Source of the DNA: Planctomycetales bacterium
Lineage (GTDB): Bacteria > Planctomycetota > Planctomycetia > Isosphaerales > Isosphaeraceae
Direction of reading: 5' to 3'
Length of the DNA: 64,000 nt
NCBI GenBank assembly: GCA_027451885.1
Contig: DAIDHX010000071.1
Coordinates: 1-64,000, forward strand
Made by a program: the position numbers and the translations under genes
Part shown: piece by piece, positions 37,397 through 46,279 of the stretch
Layout of the letters: every line of letters begins with the position of its first letter
Numbering within the stretch: position 1 is the first letter of the stretch
Notes under the pieces: generated by a model
Told to the model about the DNA's origin: nothing
The model's database searches: none
What the model saw: the letters and a program-made list of their open reading frames with translations, nothing else

Positions 37397-39160
37397 ATGT
37401 GGGTTCGGCAAAGCGGCAGACTGGCGCCTGGTCGATTCAGCGTTTTATTGGGAGTGGTTGCAACTGCGAGCCTCATGGGAAGCCCGGCGGCGGCAGGGGA
37501 TTGGGTCTCATTTGCTGGCAATGCGCAACACACCGCGCGCGTTCCAGGGCCGTCGCAACTCCCCCAGCAGATTCGCTGGTCAACGCCTGTCGATCTCAAC
37601 CCGCAGTATTCCGGCGGGTCGCTTTACATCCACTATGGTTCACCGGTGATTTCAGCCGCGAATCACGTGTTCGTGCCCCAGAAGGTTGGGGCAACCGGCG
37701 GATTTGTGGTCAATGCTTTCCAGGCGGCCAATGGAATGCCCCTCTGGTCGCTTCCGACAGACTACATTCTCCCCAACCATAACTGGACACCCTCCATGGG
37801 GATCACGCTGGTACCGGATCAGAAGCTCCTCGCAATCCCCGGCGCGGGTGGAACGGTGCTACTGCGCACAGCGCCAAATACCAAGGTGGGGAGAGTGATC
37901 CGCATGGCGTTTTACGGAATCAACAACTACAACTTGAATCCTGATGCGTTCAACAGCGCGATCCAGATCTGCACTCCGATCCTTGCTGACGCGCGCAACA
38001 CCCTCTATTTCGGCTATACCTCGAATGGCGCAGCGCTTCCGGGATATCCGAACGGCATCCCCGGGGGCGTTGCAAGGTTGCCGCTCAGGGGCAACGGATC
38101 GTTCCTTTCGGCGGCAGCGATCACCGGTGACGCCCACATGGCAAAGCCGGCCTTCAACTGCGCCCCAGCCATGACCCACGACGGCGCCTCGCTCTACATC
38201 GCTGTCAATCAAAACAATTTCTCATATGGATATCTTTGCAAGCTCAAGGCCACCGATCTCTCTCCCGAAGCCGCAATCCTTCTCCGGGATCCCCGGAACG
38301 CAAGCTGGAATGTGCCAGTGCCAGATGATGGCACCGCATCGCCGACGATCGGTCCGGATGGCGATGTGTATTACGGCGTTCTGGAAGCAAGTTTTCCGTC
38401 GAATCACGCACGTGGGTGGATGCTTCACTTTGACTCTGATCTGAAGACCGTGAAGACTCCGGGCGCGTTCGGCTGGGATAACACAGCGGCAATTGTGCCT
38501 TCGAATCTGGTGGCAGGCTACACCGGGAGCTCGGAATACCTGGTTCTCACGAAATACAACAATTACGCTGACTCGGGCGTGGGCGGCAACGGCCAGAACA
38601 AGGTCGCCATTCTCGACCCAGGCGCCACGATGACCGATCCCGTGACGGGCGCGACCGTGATGAACGAAGTCATTACAGTTCTGGGCCCAACCGCGAATCC
38701 GAAACTGCCTGGAGTAGACGAATGGTGTATCAACTCCGTCGCTGTTGATACCGCCAACGCCTGCGCGGTTGTGAACAGCGAGGACGGCCACGTCTATCGC
38801 TGGACCTTCGCCACCAACAGCCTTTCGCCTGGGCTCAAGCTTGCGCCGCCGACAGGAGAGGCGTATACGCCGACGGTGATCGGGCCAGATGGTGCGATCT
38901 ATGCGATTAACAACGCAGTGCTTTCGTGCTGTGAGGCGAGCGGCTCCGGAGTTCATCGGCTGACGCCGTTCGGGGGCGTAGATCTTCCCGCGAAGGCCAG
39001 GCAGCAAGGGCAGGGGCTAACTGGACTCTCCGATCGAGCAGGAAAGCTTTTGCTCTACGGGCTTGTCGGCTTCGGAGCGCTTGCCGCCTTTTCCTTCCAG
39101 GTTGGCAGCTCGCGTATCAGGCGGGCGCGGACGTCGTCCAAGAGTTTCTTGTCCCGGTGA
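37397..39160 (+). CDS. Secreted PQQ-like beta-propeller protein with C-terminal membrane helix
   Basis: About 587 aa. A signal peptide ends near residue 34 (GSPAAAG). The body repeats short blade-like segments typical of PQQ/WD-like propellers (GSPVISAANHVFVP, PTIGPDGDVYYGV, PTVIGPDGAIYAINN), without recognisable PQQ-binding residues. Near the C-terminus a hydrophobic stretch (LLLYGLVGFGALAAFSFQV) followed by a basic tail resembles a membrane-retention signal. The start at 37397 has GGAG eight bases upstream; ATG at 37379 does not. The last 106 bases overlap the tail of the minus-strand O-antigen-ligase gene. Function is unknown, with an envelope scaffold or sensor possible. Confidence 0.7.
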   Translation: MWVRQSGRLAPGRFSVLLGVVATASLMGSPAAAGDWVSFAGNAQHTARVPGPSQLPQQIRWSTPVDLNPQYSGGSLYIHYGSPVISAANHVFVPQKVGATGGFVVNAFQAANGMPLWSLPTDYILPNHNWTPSMGITLVPDQKLLAIPGAGGTVLLRTAPNTKVGRVIRMAFYGINNYNLNPDAFNSAIQICTPILADARNTLYFGYTSNGAALPGYPNGIPGGVARLPLRGNGSFLSAAAITGDAHMAKPAFNCAPAMTHDGASLYIAVNQNNFSYGYLCKLKATDLSPEAAILLRDPRNASWNVPVPDDGTASPTIGPDGDVYYGVLEASFPSNHARGWMLHFDSDLKTVKTPGAFGWDNTAAIVPSNLVAGYTGSSEYLVLTKYNNYADSGVGGNGQNKVAILDPGATMTDPVTGATVMNEVITVLGPTANPKLPGVDEWCINSVAVDTANACAVVNSEDGHVYRWTFATNSLSPGLKLAPPTGEAYTPTVIGPDGAIYAINNAVLSCCEASGSGVHRLTPFGGVDLPAKARQQGQGLTGLSDRAGKLLLYGLVGFGALAAFSFQVGSSRIRRARTSSKSFLSR

Positions 39161-41439
39161 GGCGTCAGCGCGTCGAGCTTGAGCGCTTCCTCGGCCTCAC
39201 GGGCGGCATCCTGGAACATTGAGATACCCGCGCTTGCCAGGGCGAGCCGGGCGTGAAGATCGGCGTTTGTGGGATAGAGCCGTGAGGCGGTACGCGTGGC
39301 CTCGACGATATTCGCCTGGTAGGGCAACGCCTTGCGCGGGTCGAGCTTGGGGCCGATTCGCGCAAGCAATTGAGCGGTGATCTCTGCGCGCTCCTTGTGC
39401 AGGCTCCAGACGTCCGGGTTGCGTGGCGGCGTCACCGCCTTCAGCAGCGCAATCGGGATGGTCTTCCAGCGCTCGTCCTCGACCTTCGCCCCGCGTGATT
39501 CCCAGATCGCCGCTTGAACATAGGCCAGTCCCAGCCAGGGCCGGCTATCGTATGGTTCCGCCTTGATCGCCGCGTCATATGCTGCATACGCGCGCTCGAG
39601 ATCCGGCGGCATGCGCTGCATGGCCTGATCCCCCGTATCCAGCAGGCTCTCGAATTGCCAGTACGGGATCGCGTTTCCAAGAAATGCGCCAATCAGGCCG
39701 GCCCAGCCGCAAGAAAGTGCGAACGCGGGCAGTCGCGACTCGACCTCACGTAAACGGGCTGAAGCCTGAGAATCCGCGAGATTGAGGCCGAGCGCGAGCA
39801 TCACCCAGAGCTCGATTGCAACGGTTGGGATGCCGATCCCGCCCGCGGCGAGCAGGTTAATCACAAGGCCGGCGACCGCGGCGCCGAGGATTCCCGACGT
39901 GACGGATTTCGCGGTCCACAGCGGGCGCGACAAAAGTGCGGCCGTGGCCCATCCTGCGCCCAGAATGAGCCAGCGGAAGAACAGGTCGCCCATGAACGGG
40001 TTGAGCTTGCCGAGCACGATCACCACGAGCCAGCCTGCACCGGCGGAAACAAGGAGCCAGCCGGGGGCGAGCCCATCTTGTATTGCCCCCTGAGTTCCAG
40101 GCGGGTCGACCTGAGCCTGGCTTGATCTCAGGAGCATGGCGATTCCAATGGCCAGGGTGACGACCAGGATCAGAGCCGCGAAGACTCCCGCCACGGCCCA
40201 GACCTCGAGCACCAGGTTATGGGGATCCAGGATCTCCTCGCTCGATTGCGGCAGTTTGTGCCGCAAGTAAGGGCCGGCGAAATTGCCCGGTCCGACGCCG
40301 CTCCAGAAGTTGCGGGAATCCAGTACGCCGCGATCGGGGGTTGCGCCTTCCGTGATGACGCCCCAGGCTCCTTGCCAGAATTCCCAGCGGTAGCGCAGGG
40401 AGCGAGTGGACTGGGTGAGGACCTCCCGATCCAGCTTGCCAAGCGCCACGCCCGCGGCCGCAAGTCCGACAGCAATCAGCAAGACCCCTGCGCCGATCAT
40501 GACGAGCGCGCGTTTCGACAGGACATGCCGGTTCCACCATGCCACGATGAGAAGCGCAACGGCGACCCCAATCCAGGCACTTCGGCTCTTACAAAGGACG
40601 AGGCAAACCGCCACAACCAACGTGAGAGGCGCAACCGCCAGCACGCGGTTGAGCCGCGAGTCTCCCCGGCCGGGTCGAAGGATTGACTCGAGACCCGCGC
40701 CCAGTGCAAGTACGAGCGGACCGATCAGGAAGCCTGCTAGCGAGTTCGCCAGAGCGAAGGTTGAGAAGATCTCCGAGGAATAGAGCAGTCGATCACGAAA
40801 GAGTGCCTCAGACGGGGTGCCCTGTCTCACGTGTGCGGCGGCGAGCATTGGTCCAGGATTCCGCAGGAACTGCGCCTGCATGGCCGGCAGCTCGACAAAT
40901 TCCTGGTAAAGCCCATAGAGCGAAGTTGCCACGGCGGTGGCAAAGAGCGCTGCGGCGAGGGCGATCGACTCGCTCCGGGTCCGGGGCAGATTTCTGACCA
41001 GAAAGTAGACCGAAGCGCATGCCGCGCACTCCCAGGCGAGATGGATCGCCGGGCCGGGATCAAGCGCATGCCCAGCGCTTGAAGCGATCAAGCCGCAGAG
41101 TGCCAGCACTCCGAGGTCGATCCAGGACCAGCGAAATCGAAATCGGCCCGGAAGCAGCAGGGAGACAAGAGCGACCCCCATGGTGATGAACAGCCACAGA
41201 ATCCAGGACTGTCCATCGCTCGCGCCCGTCTTGAGATCAGGCTCGCTTGGCCAGAACGCGCGCGCAGTGACAAGCGCGGCGGTCATCCCGAGCGCTATCT
41301 TGCGGAGGCGTTCCGCCCAGAGCTCGAGAGCGCCTGTTGAATCCCATCGAGCCCTGGCGGCTCCGCGCTCCAGCGCCTTTGAGTCGGGCTCGGATCGTCG
41401 CGTGAGCCCCGCCGTCTTACCCGCGCCGCGTCTCGCCAT
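39055..41439 (-). CDS. O-antigen ligase/polymerase-like membrane protein with TPR tail
   Basis: About 794 aa. The first 480 residues form about ten or more hydrophobic helices. A large loop (near 330-390) contains RYRWEFWQGAWGVI and GVGPGNF, the Wzy_C/O-antigen ligase signature. Residues about 600-770 are soluble and TPR-like (DLERAYAAYDAAIKAEPYDSRPWLGLAYVQ). Such proteins join or polymerise undecaprenyl-linked glycans at the outer face of the inner membrane. The start at 41439 overlaps the upstream transferase gene by 23 bases, which supports one operon; the longer frame to 41529 adds atypical residues. The tail overlaps a convergent gene by 106 bases. Confidence 0.82.
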   Translation of the reverse strand: MARRGAGKTAGLTRRSEPDSKALERGAARARWDSTGALELWAERLRKIALGMTAALVTARAFWPSEPDLKTGASDGQSWILWLFITMGVALVSLLLPGRFRFRWSWIDLGVLALCGLIASSAGHALDPGPAIHLAWECAACASVYFLVRNLPRTRSESIALAAALFATAVATSLYGLYQEFVELPAMQAQFLRNPGPMLAAAHVRQGTPSEALFRDRLLYSSEIFSTFALANSLAGFLIGPLVLALGAGLESILRPGRGDSRLNRVLAVAPLTLVVAVCLVLCKSRSAWIGVAVALLIVAWWNRHVLSKRALVMIGAGVLLIAVGLAAAGVALGKLDREVLTQSTRSLRYRWEFWQGAWGVITEGATPDRGVLDSRNFWSGVGPGNFAGPYLRHKLPQSSEEILDPHNLVLEVWAVAGVFAALILVVTLAIGIAMLLRSSQAQVDPPGTQGAIQDGLAPGWLLVSAGAGWLVVIVLGKLNPFMGDLFFRWLILGAGWATAALLSRPLWTAKSVTSGILGAAVAGLVINLLAAGGIGIPTVAIELWVMLALGLNLADSQASARLREVESRLPAFALSCGWAGLIGAFLGNAIPYWQFESLLDTGDQAMQRMPPDLERAYAAYDAAIKAEPYDSRPWLGLAYVQAAIWESRGAKVEDERWKTIPIALLKAVTPPRNPDVWSLHKERAEITAQLLARIGPKLDPRKALPYQANIVEATRTASRLYPTNADLHARLALASAGISMFQDAAREAEEALKLDALTPHRDKKLLDDVRARLIRELPTWKEKAASAPKPTSP

Positions 41440-42526
41440 CCCCGTTGTCCGTCCGCGACGCGGAAAACTCAAGAATCGCCACCACGCCCAGCAGAGATGC
41501 CGTCTGAGCAAGAACCACGAGCGCACCAACCGCGTCGAGCCGGTGCAAGAGAAGAGCGCCCATGCCGCTTGCGAGCGTGACCAGGATAATCGTCCAGACC
41601 GCTTGCGGCGGCGTCAAGCCATGCGCAACGAGCCGGTGTGAGAAATGCCGCCGATCAGCCTGGAACGGGCTTCGCCCTTCGCGCAGCCGGATTACGATGA
41701 CCGACGTCATGTCGTAGAGCGGCACCGCCATCACAAGCAAGGGCGCAAGCACGCTGTACGGAGAGTAATTCTCGCGGGTGAATGTTCCGGCCACGGTGAG
41801 CGAACCCAGCAAAAAGCCCAGATAATTACTCCCTGCGTCGCCCATGTAAAGTCGCGCGGGCGCGTGATTATGCAGCAGGAAGCCGGCGAGCGCGCCTGCG
41901 ATCACCAGCAAGACCCCAGGCGCGAACAGACCGCCGACGGCGATTTGAGCCATGCAGAACACGAGTGAGACCACCAGCCCCACTCCCGCGGCGAGCCCAT
42001 CCATGTTGTCGAGCATATTGAAGGAATTGGTGAGGCCGGCGATCCAGAGGACGGTCACCATGCCGCCGAGGAGGGGATGCGTGAAGGGTCCAAACAGCGT
42101 GATCCGGACGCCGCCGATCACCACAGCCGCGGCACACCCAAATTGAACGCTGATCCGGATCCGCCAGTCGAGGTCGTAGCGGTCGTCAAGAAAGCCCATG
42201 ATCATGATGATGGTGGCCGTGGACAGGATCAGGAGCAGCTCGCCCGATTGGGCCGCTGCGCCTGCCGTGTGTTGCGACAAGGACTTCGGCAGATAGGGCA
42301 GGGCTGCGAGCGCAAGGCCGAGGCTCAACCCTGTGGTAATCCAGATCGCAATGCCGCCACCCAAAGGCACGGGCGCCTTGTGCCCCTTGTGCCCGCCGGG
42401 ACGGTCCAGCAGCCCGAGCCGAGGAGCGTACTTTCGCGCCAGCGAACAAAGGCCAGCGCTCACCAGGGCGGCGATCAGGAACAGCCCAAGTCCAGCGGGA
42501 ACGAGCGTCGAGAGAGGAACAGTCAT
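41417..42526 (-). CDS. WecA/MraY-family polyprenyl-phosphate sugar-1-phosphate transferase
   Basis: 369 aa, about eleven membrane helices. Family motifs are in order: KAPVPLGGGIAIW near the N-terminus, GFLDDRYDLDW, NMLDNMDGLAAG with the metal-binding acidic residues, and LYMGDAGSNYLGFLLG, then a cytoplasmic loop ending RRHFSHRL. The HFSHRL ending resembles the WecA/TagO His-loop more than MraY. It would start glycan assembly by moving a sugar-1-phosphate onto undecaprenyl phosphate. The start at 42526 overlaps the stop of the 96-aa gene by four bases (ATGA), so translation is coupled. The downstream ligase continues the pathway logically. Confidence 0.88.
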   Translation of the reverse strand: MTVPLSTLVPAGLGLFLIAALVSAGLCSLARKYAPRLGLLDRPGGHKGHKAPVPLGGGIAIWITTGLSLGLALAALPYLPKSLSQHTAGAAAQSGELLLILSTATIIMIMGFLDDRYDLDWRIRISVQFGCAAAVVIGGVRITLFGPFTHPLLGGMVTVLWIAGLTNSFNMLDNMDGLAAGVGLVVSLVFCMAQIAVGGLFAPGVLLVIAGALAGFLLHNHAPARLYMGDAGSNYLGFLLGSLTVAGTFTRENYSPYSVLAPLLVMAVPLYDMTSVIVIRLREGRSPFQADRRHFSHRLVAHGLTPPQAVWTIILVTLASGMGALLLHRLDAVGALVVLAQTASLLGVVAILEFSASRTDNGDGETRRG

Positions 42527-42813
42527 GTGCTCGTTGTGCGCCCGTGTAAATGCGAGGAGTTGCCGTAACGAGGGGCCGATTTTGGATCGACCCAGCGCCG
42601 CCACCATCCGACGGTCAGGCAAGTGAAGAACAGCGTAAGGTGGAGGGCGATCACAGCGCCGAGCACGATCCACTCGACAGGGCGGTCGGGGGGCCAGCGC
42701 TCGCTTTCACCGCCTTTCACAACCCCCAGGATCACGAAGGGGCCGCCGAAGGAGACGAGCGTCAATCCGCCGAGCATGGCGAGCGGCAGCCTCGCTCGCC
42801 CCAGCCTGATCAT
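42523..42813 (-). CDS. Small two-helix membrane protein, unknown function
   Basis: 96 aa from the ATG at 42813. Two hydrophobic helices are visible: about 10-30 (LPLAMLGGLTLVSFGGPFVILG) and 45-67 (VEWIVLGAVIALHLTLFFTCL). A WWRRW motif and a polar tail of about 25 residues follow. Both ends overlap neighbours as ATGA: its start with the proS stop, and its stop with the start of the WecA-like gene. That arrangement strongly supports it being translated. I do not recognise the family. The longer open frame to 42954 lies inside proS and is spurious. Confidence 0.75.
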   Translation of the reverse strand: MIRLGRARLPLAMLGGLTLVSFGGPFVILGVVKGGESERWPPDRPVEWIVLGAVIALHLTLFFTCLTVGWWRRWVDPKSAPRYGNSSHLHGRTTST

Positions 42814-44585
42814 GACGACTTCGCGGCGTTCCGCGCCCGCTGCCGATCCGCGCATTCGCCAGCACGACGAGACATCGCTGTCGCGAGCCGCGACAGGATC
42901 GCCTCCGCCGCGCCCTCCGCCGAGATCGTTTCCGCCGCCGCCTGGTCTCGCCACTTTAGCTCGATCACGCCGTCCTTGAGCCCGCGCTCGCCGATCACAA
43001 CCCGCAGCGGAATTCCAATCAAATCAATGTCATTGAATTTGACGCCCGGGCGCTGATCGCGATCATCGGTGAGAACGTCCACGCCCGCGGCCTCAAGCGC
43101 ATGCTCGATCGCGGCGGTGCGCTCCATCACGGCGTCGTTTTTCACTTGCAATGGCGCGATCACAACCTGGTAGGGAGCAAGCGCGAGCGGCCACACGATC
43201 CCCGCCTTATCGTGCGATGCCTCCACCGCGCCGGCGATGATGCGATTCACGCCGATGCCGTAGCAGCCCATCACGATCTCGACCTCGCGTCCGGCCTCGT
43301 CCAGATACCGGGCGCCCATCGCGCGCGAATACTTGGTACCCAGTTTGAAAACGTGGCCGATTTCCAGCCCCGCCTTGATCGCAAGCGCCTTGCCACAGCG
43401 CGGGCAGGGATCGCCTTCCTGAGCGTTGCGCAGGTCGTAAACCGCGGGGACAGGGAAGTCACGCCCCGGGATCACATTTACCGTATGCACGTCGAGCGCA
43501 TTTCCCCCGACAACCAGCCGCGACAAGGAGGCGACAGCACGATCAATATACAGAGGAATCTTGATGCCAATCGGCCCCAGAAAGCCGATCGGTACGCCGG
43601 TTGCCTTTTCCACCTCGGCAGGATCAGCAGGTGCAATCGCAACCGCACCCGCCACCCTGCGGAGCTTGGCCTCATTGAGCTCGTGATCGCCTCTGAGAAG
43701 CGCCGCGATTGGCTTGCCATCCGCCATGTAAACCAGCAGCTTGGCCGATTCGGACTCCGGCACGCCCAGAAATTCGCAGACCTCGCGAATCGTGCGCTTG
43801 CCCGGCGTCGGCACGCTCTGGCACGCCGCGGGATTGGATTCGACGACGAGCGTGGCGGCCACAGGCTCGCCGATCTCAGCCCGCTCTTGATTGGCCGCAT
43901 ATCCGCATGAAGAGCACTGGATGACCTTATCCTCGCCGGTGGAGCAGGGGACCATGAACTCGTGCGACGAATCGCCGCCGATCGGTCCGCTTTCGGCCTC
44001 CACGACCACATATGGCACGCCGCAGCGGTCGAAGATGCGGCAGTAGGCCTCGAACATGGCGTCATAGCTCACGTTCAATTGCTGTACATTTGTGCCCAGG
44101 CTATAGGCGTCCTTCATCAGGAATTCGCGGGTGCGCACCACGCCGAACCGGGGCCTGGGCTCGTCGCGAAACTTGGTTTGAATCTGGTAAACCGTGAGGG
44201 GGAGCTGCTTGTAGGAGCGAACGAGCCCCCGCGCCATCTCGGTGACCACTTCCTCGTGAGTCGGTCCCAGGGCCATGGGGTGCGACTTGCTCACCATGAG
44301 CCTCATGAGCAGGTCGCCGTAATCGTCGTAACGGCCTGATTCCTTCCAGAGTTCCACCGGCTGTAGCGCGGGCATCAGGAGCTCGAGCGCCCCTGCGCGG
44401 TCCATCTCCTCGCGGATGATCGCCACGGCCTTGTGAAGCACGCGGAAACCGAGCGGCAGATAGGTATAGGCCCCGGCGCCGAGCTGGCGGATCATGCCCG
44501 CGCGGAGGAGCAGAACGTGGGAGGGGGCGACCGCGTCGGCCGGGGTTTCCTTCAGGGTCGGGATCAGGGCCTTCGACCAGCGCAC
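42810..44585 (-). CDS. proS: Prolyl-tRNA synthetase (bacterial type)
   Basis: 591 aa class II aminoacyl-tRNA synthetase. Motif 2 region TKFRDEPRPRFGVVRTREFLMKDAYSL is present. An editing (INS/YbaK-like) insertion spans roughly 225-390 (CEFLGVPESESAKLLVY, LRGDHELNEAKL). Motif 3 (GCYGIGVNRIIAGAVE) and the C-terminal anticodon-binding domain (VLTDDRDQRPGVKFNDIDLIGIP) complete it. The INS domain identifies the bacterial, editing-competent form. The start codon is GTG at 44585. The stop overlaps the start of the small membrane protein gene, placing a housekeeping enzyme at the head of an envelope-glycan operon. Confidence 0.95.
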   Translation of the reverse strand: MRWSKALIPTLKETPADAVAPSHVLLLRAGMIRQLGAGAYTYLPLGFRVLHKAVAIIREEMDRAGALELLMPALQPVELWKESGRYDDYGDLLMRLMVSKSHPMALGPTHEEVVTEMARGLVRSYKQLPLTVYQIQTKFRDEPRPRFGVVRTREFLMKDAYSLGTNVQQLNVSYDAMFEAYCRIFDRCGVPYVVVEAESGPIGGDSSHEFMVPCSTGEDKVIQCSSCGYAANQERAEIGEPVAATLVVESNPAACQSVPTPGKRTIREVCEFLGVPESESAKLLVYMADGKPIAALLRGDHELNEAKLRRVAGAVAIAPADPAEVEKATGVPIGFLGPIGIKIPLYIDRAVASLSRLVVGGNALDVHTVNVIPGRDFPVPAVYDLRNAQEGDPCPRCGKALAIKAGLEIGHVFKLGTKYSRAMGARYLDEAGREVEIVMGCYGIGVNRIIAGAVEASHDKAGIVWPLALAPYQVVIAPLQVKNDAVMERTAAIEHALEAAGVDVLTDDRDQRPGVKFNDIDLIGIPLRVVIGERGLKDGVIELKWRDQAAAETISAEGAAEAILSRLATAMSRRAGECADRQRARNAAKSS

Positions 44586-45023
44586 GAACTCGTCCTCAAC
44601 AGAAAGCAGGAATCAGGGGGTTGGGGCGGTCCGAACAGTGGTCTCGCCCTGGAGGTGGGAGTGTACCACAAAACGTGGACGCAAGCCGCGTCGCCTGGGT
44701 TCGCGGGGACGGCCTCAGGTCAACCAATCGTCAAATGCGCAAGAACAGCGAAGCCTGATTCGAGCGTAACGGCGCGTACAAGACGAACTCGCGGGTTTGA
44801 AATCCAGGAAAAGCGGCCAATTTGCCGCCGCGAGGGGTCGAATTGTGTAAACAAGTGGTTCGACCGCGCTGCCTGATTGAGAAGCGCGCGCTGGCACGGT
44901 TTTGATCCACGCCACACCCGCGTACGACGAACGGTATCCAGTCGGCTCACGATCCGCGCGGGGCGAACCGCGACCTTTCCCGGTGAGGGTAGGGCGTGGC
45001 CCCCGGAATCAGGGAGGTGTTCG
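44586..45023. other. Divergent intergenic region between proS and the surface-protein gene
   Basis: 438 bases. It must hold the proS operon promoter (a TACACT-like -10 lies near 44665 on the minus strand without a good -35) and the promoter of the plus-strand gene. A ribosome-binding site AGGGAGG is at 45011-45017. No RNA gene or hairpin was recognised. Confidence 0.5.
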
Positions 45024-46058
45024 GTGTTGTCCAGGTCATCTCGATCCACCGCGAAGGGACGTCGCTTGGCGCGCAGGAGCCTCACTCGAGTGCTCGAGCG
45101 TCTGGAGGAGCGTACAGTTCTCTCGTTCAGCTCGCTTGGCTTTTCGTTGCCCCAGCTTGTGATCACAGGCGACGCCGGGCCGCGCGCTGCCTGGGGCGGC
45201 ATGCTCGACGTCAACGCCTATCTTCAAAACATCGGCTCCAGCACAATTACGGAGCCATTCGCCCAGGCACCTGGCGCGACGAGTACGGCTGATGCCCCAG
45301 ACTCGGTTATTACCGTGATTGCTACCCCTACCCGAAACTCGCTCAAGGGTGCGATTTCGATCGGGACCATTCAGGCCCCGCCAGTGAGCCAGAACAGCCT
45401 TGAGCAGCTTGCCGCCGAATTCACTCTGCCTTCTCGTCCGGCTGGATTCCAGGGTCCCGGCGGTCGCTTCTTCGTTCGCTTCGAGGTCAACTCGAGCTAC
45501 CTGAGCAGGCCCGTGCCAGTACGGATCACGAACTACGTACTCCCCGAGCTCCGCGCCATCTCGCTTTACACACCCCCGACCATGCAGCCCGGCGACACGA
45601 TCGCGCCCGTGATCCAGATCGAGAATCTGGGCACGGCCCCGACGGATACTCAGGGACCGCTCACTGTTGCACTGGTGGCCTCGGTCACCCCCAGCTTCAC
45701 CATCGGTAGCTCGATCGTGGCCGAGTACACGATCAACAATATCCCTGGAGTCTCCCAGACTCCGACTCGCGGCGACTACAAGACGTTCGCCAGGCGAAAT
45801 CTGACCGCCCCGAATAACGTCGTCACCATCAATGGCTCGCCGGTGACGCTCCCAACCATGCCCGCGAACTACTACCTGGGCGTCGTGGTCGATCCCAACG
45901 GCTCGTTCCGCCAGCTCAGTTTGCCTGCGAATCCGTTCCAGGTCTTCCGCAAGGTCGGCCCGCCGATCTCCAACCTGCCGCCCGCCGGCGTCGTGAGTGC
46001 GCCCTTGACCGGGGTCTTCCCGACCCCGCCCGCCGGCCAGTTGATCGGCAACGGCTAG
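45024..46058 (+). CDS. Planctomycete surface protein with LEPR-xLL-like N-terminal motif
   Basis: About 344 aa. The N-terminus has a basic stretch (AKGRRLARRSLTR) followed by VLERLEERTVLSF, a variant of the LExLExRxLLS motif that marks the start of many large extracellular planctomycete proteins. The rest is Pro/Thr/Ser-rich and beta-stranded, with CARDB-like segments (VIQIENLGTAPTDTQGPLTVAL), consistent with adhesion or cell-wall localisation. I place the start at GTG 45024 (TTG 45027 is also possible) because AGGGAGG lies six bases upstream; the open frame back to 44877 has no such signal. A hairpin follows the stop. Function is unknown. Confidence 0.72.
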   Translation: MLSRSSRSTAKGRRLARRSLTRVLERLEERTVLSFSSLGFSLPQLVITGDAGPRAAWGGMLDVNAYLQNIGSSTITEPFAQAPGATSTADAPDSVITVIATPTRNSLKGAISIGTIQAPPVSQNSLEQLAAEFTLPSRPAGFQGPGGRFFVRFEVNSSYLSRPVPVRITNYVLPELRAISLYTPPTMQPGDTIAPVIQIENLGTAPTDTQGPLTVALVASVTPSFTIGSSIVAEYTINNIPGVSQTPTRGDYKTFARRNLTAPNNVVTINGSPVTLPTMPANYYLGVVVDPNGSFRQLSLPANPFQVFRKVGPPISNLPPAGVVSAPLTGVFPTPPAGQLIGNG

Positions 46059-46090
46059 GCCCGCTCGCCAGGAGTCGAGGACATTCCTCC

Positions 46091-46127
46091 ACCGCCGGGC
46101 AGGCGCACACGCGCTTCGCCCGGCGGT
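46091..46127. terminator. GC-rich hairpin after the surface-protein gene
   Basis: ACCGCCGGGC and GCCCGGCGGT form a perfect ten-pair stem around a 17-base loop, 33 bases past the stop codon. The following U-tract is weak (CCTTTTG about 10 bases later). Confidence 0.6.
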
Positions 46128-46181
46128 TCCGCGCGCCTTTTGCCGAAATCGTGTACATGCGTGCTCGCTCGGACCGCATTC

Positions 46182-46211
46182 TTGACCCTGGTTGCGGCGT
46201 GCGCCTAGAAT
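46182..46211 (+). promoter_or_regulatory. Sigma-70-type promoter for yhaM-rnr
   Basis: TTGACC (46182-46187), 18-base spacer, TAGAAT (46206-46211). Transcription would start near 46218, about 60 bases before the ATG. Confidence 0.6.
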
Positions 46212-46279
46212 CGCCCTCCGTGACGATGAGCCGGCGAGGCGCACGCATCACGAATCGGCCTTCGAGTCAATAGCCACGC

